The notes under the pieces were generated by a model. It did no database searches. It had not been told where the DNA came from and saw only the letters and a program-made list of their open reading frames with translations. A program made the position numbers and the translations under genes. A DNA stretch of 64,000 nt, from positions 98,590,113 to 98,654,112 of the forward strand of contig NC_080672.1 of assembly GCF_030247195.1 (NCBI RefSeq), in the 5' to 3' direction. This stretch comes from Topomyia yanbarensis. Lineage: Eukaryota > Arthropoda > Insecta > Diptera > Culicidae. Below, piece by piece: positions 44,560-56,505 of the stretch (position 1 is its first letter; every line of letters starts with the position of its first letter).

Positions 44560-45480
44560 AAATATTTTTTCATACCAAAACGTTGCATTTTTGGCACTAA
44601 AACTTTCGATAACTCTCAAAGTATAAGGGATAGAAATAAACTTGCATAACAAAAATTGTGTATTTTTTATGTCGGACAAAATCATTTGAATATTTTGAAA
44701 TTCTAAAAAATCATACAAAAAAGTTATTTTGAAAAAAGCGATTTTTAGGGTTGTATCATAGAGAACTCCATAAATGTCTATAAAAACCCAAAGATATCTA
44801 CATAGTCTCTTCAGCAAAATTGTTTCATATTATACTCCCTACAACTTTGCTGAATAAAGTTTTCTTTATTATTTTCATAGATGACCATACAAAATTTTTC
44901 TTCTCAGCTTTAGGGAGAGTTATCACCAAATAAATACTTTAATAAAATGAAGAATTTTTATAGACAAACTTTGTTGAAGACACTATAGCTCGAAAACCGT
45001 TTTTTCGTGGTCAAAACAATTTCGATCAAGCTTTTGCCTATTTCGAAAAACTGTGCACTGCACTGCATAGCACTACCACGTGCGCCTATGGAACCGATTA
45101 CACTATTTTGGTTTGGATATACGCGCGCACGTGCAGCTGTTCAAACTAATGTGCGTGGTGAAGGCGGACGGTTGACCATGGTGTGTACTATTGGATTTAG
45201 TGGAGGCGCGCTATCGCTCAACTCTTTCGGAGTCTGTACTCCTGGTATCGGTGGGAGAAAGTCGATTTCGAATTTTTCGCTTAAAATTCGAGTAGCCTTT
45301 GCACTAATGGTACACGGAACTACGCGCTCGCGTAACAGACCGGGTGGAAACCCGTAGCTATACTAACCGGGTGGCTCAGGCCGAACTTCGGAAGTTATAC
45401 TGATGGCGTAAACCGAGTGAAAATTGGGCTTTTCAAAAGCGGAGCTTGTGTTGAAAACAACCATCGATTCCGAGTGAATG
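44560..45480. other. AT-rich repeat-like stretch, no supportable gene
   Basis: The first 450 bp have the oligo-A/T texture of interspersed repeats. From 45,050 the composition is more balanced, and a plus-strand frame at 45,007-45,357 is open, but I recognise no domain and would not annotate it as a protein. Confidence 0.4.
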
Positions 45481-45984
45481 AACCTAAATAAACCACATTT
45501 TTAAATAATGGAAATACATCAAAAATATAAAGTGCTAAAAGTGATTTTTAAAGAAAACTCTTATGCAAACCACAAAAACCTCTACTTTATGTGCTATTGG
45601 TGGTAACTATGGCTCAGGTGAAAAATTCTCCACTCTAAATGGGATTTTGATGTACGAGTAATTTATACTTATGTTATGAGTATGAGCATGAGCGTGAGCG
45701 TGATTACCGTACAATTCGTACTTCGTGTTTGCCAGAACGCTCGAAATTGCACAGAGAATCAACGACTGGGGCCTAGGAGTAGCTATCCATCTTCAATGTG
45801 CACATTTGGGGAGTTCCATACATTGAAACGCCAATAACGGCACCGACCACTTCCTTATAGTCATCGAGGAACGAGTGATACGATCTATGCAAACTCTCAA
45901 AAATGTTGCCATATGCGTAACGTTCTGGGTAGCCGGCTGCCGAGAATTTATAGTTGGATTTATCATTTGTTGAATTAATTCTGC

Positions 45985-46290
45985 AATACTCGGTGTGTTC
46001 GATGATGGTAATCGACGTTTTTCAGCGAGATAAAAAAAACACAAACGTATTGCCAGATCGTCTGGACGTTTTGAGATACTCCTAACTTTCACTCATCTTC
46101 TGCGGACAACTCTTCAATCCTTGTTACTCTAGCACTATCTCTGTGTTATAGTAACAAGGATTGAAGATTTGTCCGCAGAAGATGTGTGAAAGCCAAGAGA
46201 TGCTCGGAAACTCTGGACGATCTGGCAATACGTTTGTGCTTTTATCTTACCGAAAAACGTCAAATCCCATCATCGAGCGTTCGAAAACGG
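45985..46290. repeat. long inverted duplication (hairpin) of a decayed coding-like segment
   Basis: Arms of roughly 130-140 bp face each other across a loop of about 20 bp near 46,126-46,147. CTTCTGCGGACAACTCTTCA at 46,098 pairs with its imperfect complement at 46,166. Both arms, read outwards, contain the same decayed peptide (DDLAIRLCF, then EKR), so the duplicated segment may once have been coding. The parent protein is not recognised. A minus-strand frame at 45,793-46,092 extends it. Confidence 0.7.
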
Positions 46291-46299
46291 TGATTACCC

Positions 46300-48795
46300 A
46301 TTGTCTACAAATACTCGGTTTGTAAAATATGCAACTGTAACTCCGGGCAGTCGACTGCCGGTAGTGTTGTTTATGTTTAAGTCATTCAAACGACATGTGA
46401 ACCTATTTATTATTTTTTACGGTATTTCGGTGAAACGCACCGGAATTGTAAGAATAATAAAATATAATGAAAAACGATTATTGAAAATTATTTTAAACGG
46501 TATAAAATAAGCACTACCTAAATACCTAAAATAACTGACTTTGTATTTCGAACATACAACCGATTATACGCGCATGTACTTTTATGCGAATTACCAGAAC
46601 AAGATTGGAGATAATAAGAACGAAACGAAACTAATTTATTAATTTGAAACAACAATGTGCTAAAATCAGGAATTAAAGAAGATACAACATCAAAAGGGAA
46701 TTCTGGTCTTGTCGCCTTTTACGATGATAATATTATTACGCCTATGAGATATGGTCGGCATAGCAATTAATAAAGTAGTACATATATTACTTAAAAATAC
46801 TTGAAAATACTCCATGCAATAAAAATAATTCATGTAATAAACATTATTTATTCCCAATCCTCATACATAATTCAACAGTCATCATTCCACTCAGGCAAAA
46901 TTATGCGTATTCCCCATGCACAATAAATGCTATGTGGTTTAGCTCCCTAGTTGGTCAAATAAAAACGAAACCAACAAAGAAATTAGTTAGCTCAGCCTAA
47001 AGAAATGACAGCTCGATTTACATCACCCGCCGGACATGTGTTCCCTAACAATGCCATCAATTCAACAAACATTTAAAAATACAAACTATAAAATATATGC
47101 AATTTTGAAAATAATGTAATGAAGACTACTACTTATTTCCAATAAAATAACATCTGAAAAAAAGTTGCATGATCAGGGTAGTTCATTTTCAAAGATAGCA
47201 CTGTTAATGAATACCCTTATAAGAACCCCGAGGAAAAAAACTGACCACAGCCAAAGTAACGTACCAATCCCAATATAAAGCAACGTCGAAAATCGCCACA
47301 ACCAATTTCATACATTTTTGCATGACAAGTCGAAAAGTCAATCCAAATCCCTACTTTACTGCTCGATGTCCAGACTCCGGATCAATCGCGGAACAACCAC
47401 AAATCACCGAAATATGACACTGTGTCGGTGGCAGCTTCTCTATCGTAATCCCCATTTATTTCGGTTTCGGAACTATCCGACCGACAGATGCACTGAGGAT
47501 GACATTTCGATGAACAGCCATATTACAAATAAGGCTTTCAGCTGTGAGTGTATGTGTGTATGTGTGTGGAAAACGAGGGAAAAAAAGTTCCATTCAATCA
47601 GGTTACGCTTTATTGGCTGTGAAACCGCAATGGAATGAAAATCTAATCCCCCGAAACGGATGCCAGCGGTTACCCGTAAGCTGAAAGCTGTTTGCGGAAA
47701 TGGTAAAGATGCTGCCATGCAATGGCCAGCAACCAGCCAGCCAGCTAGCCGAGGACTGGGGGGATTAAAGTCAATTTGCATTCCACTACCGTGTTGCTTG
47801 TATCGGGTCGGGGTGCAATCTGTGCTGGGCTACCTTCCTTCCTACATGTGTGCCGCAGGTATCTACCTACCTTTCACCGATCGAAAGATTGTGGTTGAAA
47901 GAAGCGGATGCCAGCCAAGTGGAAAATTGAAACGTAAATAGCCCGATTCAAGCGAACGCAACTACTACGGTATGTTGTTTGTTTAAGCAAGCGATAGCAA
48001 CATGGGCCGGTGGATTGTAATATCAAGCAAATAAGCAAATAAGCGTGGCCGGATAAATAAACATTAAATCTTTCAACTTGCTGAGATAATGGAGAAATTT
48101 ACAACTTATTTCTAACTCAATTTCAGTACAATCTTAGGTAACGTGAAAAGTTCTACATGAACAAACCACATCCTTTTGAGAATAGCAGGATTATGCAGTT
48201 CATGGGCAGATTGATATCATTGTCAAAGGTTATGGTTATGTAATAGAGCTAATTAATTCCCAATAAGCAGTAGTGTGGAATAATTTAAAAAGCATATGAT
48301 TCAATTACAGAGTCATTAAACAATTTGATTTTAATTCCATTTCCGAAACAGCAACCGACCGATTCTAAAATACATTCGCATAATTTATGAGTAATGCTCT
48401 CGGTTAACAATCAATTTTTAACGAGTCACAGTTCGTTTTACGGTGCAAATTGCCCTTTTTCTGGATCAACAACCACCGATTGTATGCCGTCGGTAGCATA
48501 ATAAAACTCTACATTCATTCAATCAGCAGTGGGTTTATGATTGTCTTATGGCGAAGGACGTCAAAAAACAAATTTAATTATTGGGTGGTGACATTTGCCG
48601 CCCAGGAATGGATTTTATTGTCAAAAGAAATCCTACAATGGAACTGTACTTTTATACCCGAATTAACTACTATCCAGATTAAGCAAGCCGAGAAGTATCA
48701 CTATACTGGGTCAGATCCTATTCGAGTTTATTGATAAAATATATGATCTGTAAGTAGTTAGGGTTAAAACCTGACCCTGTTCCTATATCAAGCCA
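46300..48795. other. no supportable gene
   Basis: AT-rich except for 47,300-47,950, which is of balanced composition and contains a short TG-rich run (47,540-47,565) and CAGC-type words. Several overlapping open frames exist there on both strands, none with a domain I know. This could be unique host noncoding DNA. Confidence 0.4.
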
Positions 48796-49204
48796 AAACG
48801 GTATTACACGGAACTTGTTCCCAAAATCGTGAATAAAGTGCCATGAATTCTGGATCAATCAAGTTTATACGTTACGATAACAGGACCACGAACAAAAATC
48901 ATGTGTTTTATAATTTTGTTCAATTTCCCGTCAGTAACTCCCGCATTTATTAGTAGGAATATTTGTTTTTGTTTTGTGAACCTCAGTGACGGTTACCGCC
49001 ATGTTATTACCAAATCGTTTTTCTGTACGTGAACTAGTTCAGAGCTTTATGAACATTATTCATAAAACTAAAGGTTGACTCAAGCTACTATTCATAGAAT
49101 TTGGAATGTTGCTTCACAAAATCGAAATATTTTGGCTATTTTTACGTGGATTATTTCACAAAACTCGGAGTTTTATTCATGGATCGATTCAATCCTCGTG
49201 AACT

Positions 49205-49560
49205 TATTCATGATTCTTAATATATTAGTCACGATCCAATATCTGTACTCGTAAAATAGTTCTCAAAATCACGAAATAATATTAATTTATTGAATTGGCT
49301 CATGATTCCTAGTATAATAGTCACGATTGACCATGCGTGCTCATGAAATAGTCCACAAAATCATGAAATTATTAATAAATTCGAGAGCTGGTTACAATAA
49401 TACTCACGACTGACCATGCGTGCCCGTGCAATAAATCACAGGAATAGAAAATAGTATTCAAGTCTTCGTGACCTGGTTCATGGATCCTAGTATAATACTC
49501 ACGACTTATCATTCGGGCTCGTGAAATAGTTCACAAAATCATGAAATATTCGTCATGTAT
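49205..49560. repeat. degenerate ~90-bp tandem array
   Basis: About four units, each opening like TTCATGATTCCTAGTATAAT, followed by ACTCACGACTGACCATGCGT and GTGAAATAGTTCACAAAATC. Units vary in length and carry many substitutions. Confidence 0.7.
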
Positions 49561-50504
49561 TCATAGTATAATAAACGAATTCCACGAAGATCCGTCCGAT
49601 AATCTCTAAAATCGTGACTGACCATGAATGATTCCGATGAAACTTTACTGGTTTCACCGGCATGCAAGACTAAACATTTTCCACAGTCAATAAGATTATT
49701 TTGACTCAAGAACAATTTTTCAAAAGGGCGTAGACGTTTCTACGTGCATTAATTTCAATTTTTTTGTTCGTTTACTCTATTTTATAAAGAAAACTATCGG
49801 AGGACGAGTTACAGGGAATGAATACTTCTTCACAAAAAAAATATACACTGTAAAAAATGTCATTTGTCAAAAATGTGTCATTTTTCACAAAAACAAAAAT
49901 TCGTATCAAAAATTTAAATTGCAAAAAACCATTTTTATTTTTTTTATATTTTGTCAATATAAACCAAAAGAGAAAAGAAACATTTTGAATGCCTCTATCA
50001 TTTAAAGTCAGGTGTTTAAAGATTGCGAATGGTGAATGTTTTTTGGAAGACTTTTGGAAATAAGTTGACGCTAGGTACTTGAAGGCGACGGATCTTTCTT
50101 CAAGACTGGATGTGTAGATCAGTTTATTAAGTTGACGATTTATTAAGGAACTCAACCCGCTTTTATCACATAAAAATTCGAAGACTTTATTTTTTTATAT
50201 TTGTTCCTTCACCAACCGTTCGGTATATTCAGCCTTATTTTGCATTACGATGGAATTTTTCGGACTAATGTGGTTCGATCGACTCTGACTTTCGTATACT
50301 TTTGCTGTCGTTATTTAGAATATTAATTTCATTCGTACGAAAAAGCGATCCGTCGTAATGCAGAATAAGACTGATTGGCTTCCGATGCTTGGAAACGGGT
50401 AAAAATACCAGAAAAACCCGATTTACAAAACATTCGACCGACGTTCGTTCGTGTTTGACTGTCGCTCATTTCTGTATATTCATGAGATCAGTTGACGTTA
50501 GGTA

Positions 50505-51501
50505 GGGGAACATGGGGAGACTTGACCAAGCGCAAAATTCTATTTTTGGCTATGGTGTTTTCTATTCGATTCTTAAATTTTTTTCAAAAATATTTTTATA
50601 CTTGTTTCGATTCCTTAAGGTAACTTTAAAAGTTTGGAATGAAAAATCCTTTCCTTACAGAAAATATTACGTGATTAATAAATTTGCATTAAATGAAGTA
50701 ATTTTTTATCAAACTTTGTATGGACATATCTACTCGACTACTAATTACTAATAATGTACTAATATACCATCTTAATCTTTGTGAAGCAGTGAAATGATTA
50801 TACATAAATTGGAACATTGGAATAGTTATTACTAGAATTTGAATGAAATTGAACGTAATAACTAATGTTGGGGAGACTTGACCAAGATTTTATGGGGAGA
50901 CTTGACCAAGTGGCAATTAGCTGAAGAAAGATACAAAATTCCTGATATTTATTATGCTTTGGGTATCTACTGTTAATGTTAATCACGCCATAAAAAACCC
51001 CACCTCAAGCATAAGTCTTTATATTTTAGTATTAGTAAACAAAGTTAGTAATAGTAGGACTGATTTCGTGATGTGTGAACATGCAATGCAAGCAGTACAG
51101 TTAATGCATAAAAAGAAATGCATTATAAAAAATCTAAATTTATCAAATGCAACCCTTTTATATTTTTTACTGCTACCTAAAGATCTCGACAATATGGAAA
51201 AAAATAATTACAGTATGTTTTATGTCATTATTTTTTGTTATGATTTTTAAAAAATCTCTTGGTCAAGTCTCCCCACGCCTTGGTCAAGTCTCCCCGCAGT
51301 GGGGAGACTTGACCAAAAAAAAACGACCTCTGAAAAACTTTTGTAACTTTTCAAAAATTAAATTAAAAATTCTGCAAAAAATCATGAAGACGCACAATAA
51401 CTTTGCGCATTATATCTCAATGACTTTTAATGGATTGCAGACCTTTTTAGAGATTTATGCAGTTTTAGCTGAAAACCTGGTCAAGTCTCCCCATGTTCCC
51501 C
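50505..51501. mobile_element. 997-bp TA MITE with repeated GGTCAAGTCTCCCC motifs (second copy)
   Basis: Flanked by TA (50,503-50,504 and 51,502-51,503), it begins GGGGAACATGGGGAGACTTG and ends with the complement. It aligns in reverse orientation with 13,712-14,850, and also has seven copies of the 14-bp motif: two terminal, a direct pair near 50,870 and 50,893, and three near 51,258-51,312. No transposase. Confidence 0.85.
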
Positions 51502-51518
51502 TATTTGGAGACAATGTA

Positions 51519-51776
51519 GAGGGGCGGATCCAGAAAAAAATTTCGAGAGGGGTCTGAAATTTTGATTTTCAAATGAACGTTGCACAATTAGAAATACGTA
51601 ATAACCTTATTTAATGAATATCAGTTATGTTGGACAAATTTGGTTTGGAATGATTTTGAAATAGGAATTTATATAAAATTAAAACTACTTTGAAATTTCT
51701 CAACAAGTAATAACATTTCGGGGGGGGGGGGGGGGGGGGTCCGGACCCCAGGACCCTCCTCCTGGATCTGCCACTG
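51519..51776. mobile_element. hAT-type MITE, second copy, with a 20-bp G run
   Basis: The sequence matches the MITE at 8,411-8,657 along its length, with ends GAGGGGCGGATCCAG and the complement of CAGTGGCAGATCCAG. A run of about 20 G (51,720-51,739) replaces the shorter GGAGGGGG of the other copy. Flanking bases do not match, so the target duplication is lost or the left end is altered. It lies 17 bp from the TA MITE. Confidence 0.8.
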
Positions 51777-52059
51777 TGCAGGGAGCATCTATTCAAGAGA
51801 CTGTATATTAGTATGTCAATAGTTTGTATGGAGCGAAAATAACCATCGAATTTCATAAGTAGGCACACTTCGAAATTAATAACATCTTGAAAAAAGTCTC
51901 CATGCAAAATTTCAGCTCTAATAGATGTAATTATAAACGTAAAACATTTTTTTCAAATTCGATGCACGTTTGATTTTCATTTCTAGAGTGATCTGCCCCT
52001 AGTATCAGACACTGACTTCCCGTTTGAATCATACACATTGAACTCTGATCCTTTTGGAT

Positions 52060-52645
52060 CATAGACAATCCGCTAAATTCTCTCAAGATTTCGAAAGAAC
52101 TGCGCCCAGATAAGCTCAGAATTGTGTTATTCTGAATAAAGCAAGCAATTTACGTCATTGGCGACAAGCCTTTCATGAAGAACCACCGTGTTTACATGCC
52201 CGCTCACAACGTTGAGATCAACGGTGCAGTCAACGATTCGAGTTTGTCATGCGTAGATCAACCAAAGCACGGAGTTAGCTATTTCAATTACCCCTTGCTC
52301 TAACGAGCAAAGATTTTGAATGGCAATCGAACTAAACGGGACAAAATGGTGTATCCTTTCAAGCTCGTGTCAAGTAACCTTAGGCAGCGTCCAAGGTATC
52401 TGAAGCATTCCCTTAAAAAGTGCTCTGAGTACTCTTTTGCAGGAATATTAACAAGAGCTACGTCACTCACCATGACAAATCATTATGCTCTCTTGGCTGA
52501 GGAGTGTGATTCTAATGATCCCCATGTGGGGACATCTTTTGCTGCTCCCCAAAAATATAGGAAGATAAGATTAATTGCAAAAGCTTCTCTCGAGAGGCCA
52601 CCAAATATGCCAGCTCGAGCAAGCTCCGGCACAAAACCGAAGTAA
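52060..52645 (+). pseudogene. I-clade-type gag (ORF1) remnant
   Basis: The early part encodes RPDKLRIV and then VYMPAHNVEINGAVNDSS, the N-terminal domain of an I-like gag. The frame at 52,316-52,645 follows, with RYLKHSLKKCSEYSF, AGILTRATS and LLAEECDSNDPH. It resembles the remnant at 34.9-36.3 kb after the zinc knuckle. The zinc knuckles and part of the middle are missing, so the copy is internally deleted and frameshifted. A matching N-terminal piece begins again at 63.77 kb. Confidence 0.65.
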
Positions 52646-53592
52646 ATGTTCCTTGATCTTAGAAATATTACATAAGTCAAGGAGTTTTCGGCGCTTCCAG
52701 GAACACCAGAAATCACATGTGAAATTTCCACTCGAGATTCAATTTAGTGCAGAGCTCGTTGATCATCGACAACTTTGTGATATTGCGAACCACTTCCTGG
52801 TATTGAGTAGGCTTTAATTCTCACGGAACGCCGTAGGGTTGTCTTCTCGATTACAGTTGATCTAGCTTACCCCACGATCTTTGCTACAACTTTAAGGAGA
52901 GCGGCACCTTCATTGCCCAAAACCACAAATCGATTCCATTGTATTTCTATGAAACTGAGTAAACAAGCGAAAAAGTTTAAAAGTCTTTGCAGTTGACACT
53001 TTCGTGTTGTGTAACCCGAGGTTCGTTGTTTATTCTTTTATCCACTTTTACCAACAACACCATATATTATGAATAAATCTGTATGAGACTGACAGGGTAA
53101 TCTTTTGGCACCTTTGGTGGAGTTTCAGTTCAGCTCGATAATCGAACAATAATTTTGTTTGACTTATTTTAACAATTATCCTCACTTATTATATAGAACA
53201 GATCGGGATTTCAGCGCCCCCCCTACGGTTGGCGCCCTTGGCAAGGACCAATTTGGCCAACCGCACGCTACGGCTCTGACAATAGTCGCGTATGCCCGTT
53301 TGTGCTCCTCAAATAGTTCACATAAACATAAACTATTATTCATGTATGCGTGAACTGGTTCGTGATTCCTGGTACATAATTTACGATCTATTTTGCGTGC
53401 TTGTTTAGAAGATATCCCTTATCATTTTCAGTTTCAAGCAAATTTTGACTTGAACTATTTCACAAAATTTGTAGTCGGGTTTCACGGTAAAGAGGGATAA
53501 GTCTGTATTTACCAGGAGGCATGTTGGTAGATTTGAGTGATTGGCCAACAGAAGACAAAAGATTGATCTGTAGTATTTAAAGCCTGTTTCTA

Positions 53593-53832
53593 CACACAGA
53601 AAAAAAATGTTGGTAAAAATAAAAGATTTTCGCTCTTAGTGAAAAAACCAACACATACTCTTAGTTTAAAAATAAAACTTTTATTTTGATTACTATTCTT
53701 CTATAGCAAAGGGAAAACTTTTATTTTGAATATTATTATTGATTAGTTTAAAAGTTTTACTTTCAACTCAAAAGTAGGCGATGGTTGTTTTTGCTAAGAG
53801 AGCAACATACTTAGTTTTACCAATATTTTTTC
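53593..53832. mobile_element. MITE, ~240 bp, 8-9-bp target duplication
   Basis: The element opens CACACAGAAAAAAAATGTTG and closes with the imperfect complement (ACCAATATTTTTTC). TGTTTCTA is found on both sides (53,585-53,592 and 53,833-53,840). The ends are imperfect inverted repeats. The interior repeats AAAACTTTTATTTTGA twice. A hAT-type origin is suggested by the duplication length. Confidence 0.7.
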
Positions 53833-55151
53833 TGTTTCTAATGACCCTTCTACAATCCGCATTTTTCACATCTTTGCTCTCTTTTGAGTACTATGCTTCT
53901 AGGTTTTCATAACTTTCTCTACCCGGTAATCTCTAGTTAATTAAATGTCGTTAAAAATTAAATAGAAAGACATTAGTAAAAATAATTTTTGTTCCATACA
54001 CTTTTTCATGAAATGCTAGCGACCAGTAATAGGTACGAGCAGTATATTTGAGAAAACTATTAGGACCTTGAACATCGTTATTCATTTGGTAAGGTTCAGT
54101 GTGATGTATGGACAGAAAAATCAAATACTGTGCTGAGGGCCACAAATCGTGTTCGTGATATAGTTCACGAACAAAATATCGCGAATCAATCATTTTTGTA
54201 TGATCCAGTTTATATTACCACGTTACTCCGAGTAAAAAACCGATTGTACCCAAAAATGACATATCACGATAAGGCGAAGAGTGACATTACTCCTCGTGTC
54301 AAATTTTGTAGAAGCTGTAGAATAAAATATCACGAGAACGTAAACATAATTCACGATAATCGTGACTAAGATGCTGAAATAATGATCATAAATCACACAA
54401 CTCGTGACCAAAATATAAAGATATCGTGAATGAGATTCAGAAATCATGAACATAAACATAAATATTACAACCATGAACAATAACATAAATAAACATAAAT
54501 AAAATAAACATAATAAACATAAATATCACAACTTGTGACTAAGATCCAGAAATCATGAACAAGAATCACTCTATTCATGACTAAACTATCACGATAACGT
54601 GAATAGAAATTACGAAAATCGCGACAAAGATCCTGAAATCATATACATAAATCTCGCCAGTCCGACAGAAAAATCTGATTGCAAATTTCTGATTCAAATA
54701 GCACGATAACGTGATGAGAAACCACAAAAGTCGAGAATAAGCTCCGGAACTCATGAACATCGTTTGACTGTCGGCTGTGTATTCCCAAATTATGAACAAC
54801 AATCATAACAAAAACTAAACATATCCACGGAACAACAACAGAAACCCAAGCGAGCAGTCGAATGTAACGCCATGTTCATGCATATATTCGGGGCAAACTT
54901 GTTTTATGGAAACAAATAGTTTCGTGAATACTAGGTTTAGTATTCATAATTTCAGGAACTTGGTCACGGTTTTCATAAATCGTTCAGTTCACGAAATTGT
55001 GATCTTTTTTCATGAATTTATGCACGAATATATTTCCGTGTAATCTGCTTTGGACTTGTTTTTGAAGCAATAACATGACATTGCTGTGTTTTTATTTTTA
55101 ATTTGCACAAATCGGGAAATTTACCACATTCGATAACAGGTTGAGCGGTAA

Positions 55152-55272
55152 TTAGGCTGACCATACGTCCTGGTTTCCCAGGACTTGTCCTGGTTTTTCA
55201 CTCACTGTCCTGGTGTCCTGGGATGTCGGGACAAAAGCTTGATTTGTCCTGGTTTTTCTCCTGTAAGCCTAA
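55152..55272. mobile_element. hAT terminal fragment (TAGGCTGACCATACGTCC)
   Basis: TAGGCTGACCATACGTCCTG followed by repeated TGTCCTGGT words is the typical end of a group of hAT elements, related in style to the end of the element at 35,125. The opposite end was not found, because a mariner is inserted at 55,275. Treated as a partial element. Confidence 0.5.
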
Positions 55273-55274
55273 TA

Positions 55275-56503
55275 ACAGGAGTTCAATAAAAATGAAAGTT
55301 TTTTCAGTCATGTAGTTGAAAAACAAAAAAATTCTTCAACGAATTCAGAATTTTTTATTAAAAACAATGTTTATTCTTCAAAAAAACGTCAATGAATATT
55401 GGAGAAGGGGCCCTGGTCAGCCGAACGACGCAATTTAGTCGCGATGCTCTCACAAGAGCACTGGACGGCACTGACGTCCTTCTTCCGGATACAATTCCGG
55501 ATCCTGGTGGTCAACTGCTTCGTATCCTTGACTCGCCAATTATTTTTATACACTAAAGCACTAAGGGAGCCGAAACCCAATGGGACGGCACTGGAACAAG
55601 TTAGTCGGGTTTCTTTCTTTCGGCACGTACGGTATCTTTTTCTGCTCAGCGTCTTCTTGGCGTAATGGGAAGACGTCTTGTCCGGCCAGAAGACGTACTT
55701 CCCAACCGTATGATGCTCCTTTAAAAACGGCAGAAGAATTTTCTCAAGACACTCCTCCTGGTATACTTGTTGATTGATGGCCAGACCGCTCGGCTTGAAC
55801 CACGGTTTTGAAATCCCTCTGTCCGATGTACAGCATAACATTTCTTTTAAATTTATGCTTAAACTTATATTTTACTTAGGGGTGTGTGGCCGATTGTCGC
55901 TGGAACAGTAGCTGTCATTTCCTGGAATGTGGGTGTTCGAGAGCAGCACGAACGACGTCTTGCGGTAGTTGTTCGTCATCCACCGGCACTGCGATTTCAC
56001 GAACACTATCTGCTCGTCCGTGTCATCGGGGGACCGAGTCTTCTTTCGACAGATGATGTCCTTGATCTTGAGGGCTCGGTGAATCAAGGACGGCATCACG
56101 CAAACTCGTTTCGTACTTGTTGTCGAACAGCTTTTTCAACGCTTCCTTCCTCTTCTTCGTCATTATCTTCGCCGGCGGCCGCTATCGGCCTTCCGCTCCA
56201 CGCTTAGGGATGCCAGAATCTGGTAAACTGTACTCACAGGTACGTTTTCGTCTCGAAAGTGGTCTACCGTAAACTTTTTTCCACGATTGCCAAGTGTTTC
56301 GTAAAACCGCACAACACGTTCGCGGAGTACTTGCTGTTTCGACGCCATCTTCGATTGAACTGACAGCACCCGAGCGAAAAGAAACATGTCTCCCATTTAT
56401 AGGAGTCCATAGAGCAATTCTCTTGGAGAGAAAAGAATTTACGCTCTTTTCTTTAATTACAGAAAGGTATTGAAATCATTCTCGTTTTTTATTGAACACC
56501 CGT
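55275..56503 (-). mobile_element. mariner/ITm element, 1,229 bp, degenerate
   Basis: Ends ACAGGAGTTCAATAAAAA and, in complement, ACGGGTGTTCAATAAAAA (16 of 18 agree) are flanked by TA on both sides (55,273-55,274 and 56,504-56,505). A transposase pseudogene fills most of it on the minus strand. Length, ends and TA target match the ITm/mariner superfamily, most likely the D37E group found in mosquitoes. Confidence 0.85.
55389..56347 (-). pseudogene. mariner-type transposase, frameshifted
   Basis: Transposase that would cut at the inverted ends and insert at TA. The start MASKQQVLRERVV (ATG at 56,347) leads into a helix-turn-helix (FRDENVPVSTVYQILASL). The middle (56,099-55,872) is in another frame, with LLSNTHIPGNDSY. 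The last part carries GISKPWFKPSGLAIN, YQEECLEKILLPF, the catalytic-region WPDKTSSHYAKKTL and the tail VYKNNWRVKD with IRNCIRKKDVSAV. The Asp in the WPD motif is present, but the PIENFW-like block bearing the final catalytic acid reads PLGFGS, so the acid is lost. At least two frameshifts. Inactive. Confidence 0.8.
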
Positions 56504-56505
56504 TA

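Larger units (their letters stand above)
48803..55043. repeat. region bounded by inverted ends and degenerate repeat arrays
   Basis: ATTACACGGAA at 48,803 faces TTCCGTGTAAT ending at 55,044. Beside each end lie degenerate arrays of roughly 75-100-bp units built from TCATGA, TCACGA, CGTGA and AATAGTTCACAAAATC words: about 48,815-49,620 on the left and 53,300-55,040 on the right, in opposite sense. Long inverted arrays are typical of foldback elements. No target duplication is visible, so a single 6.2-kb element is a hypothesis. Later insertions fill the middle. Confidence 0.45.

Noticed and set aside
47473..47941. Open frames on both strands in a balanced-composition stretch
   Set aside because: Overlapping frames on opposite strands, no domain, and no start or splice evidence.
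49205..49560. CRISPR-like array
   Set aside because: The units are degenerate and contiguous without unique spacers, and the genome is eukaryotic; it is a tandem repeat.
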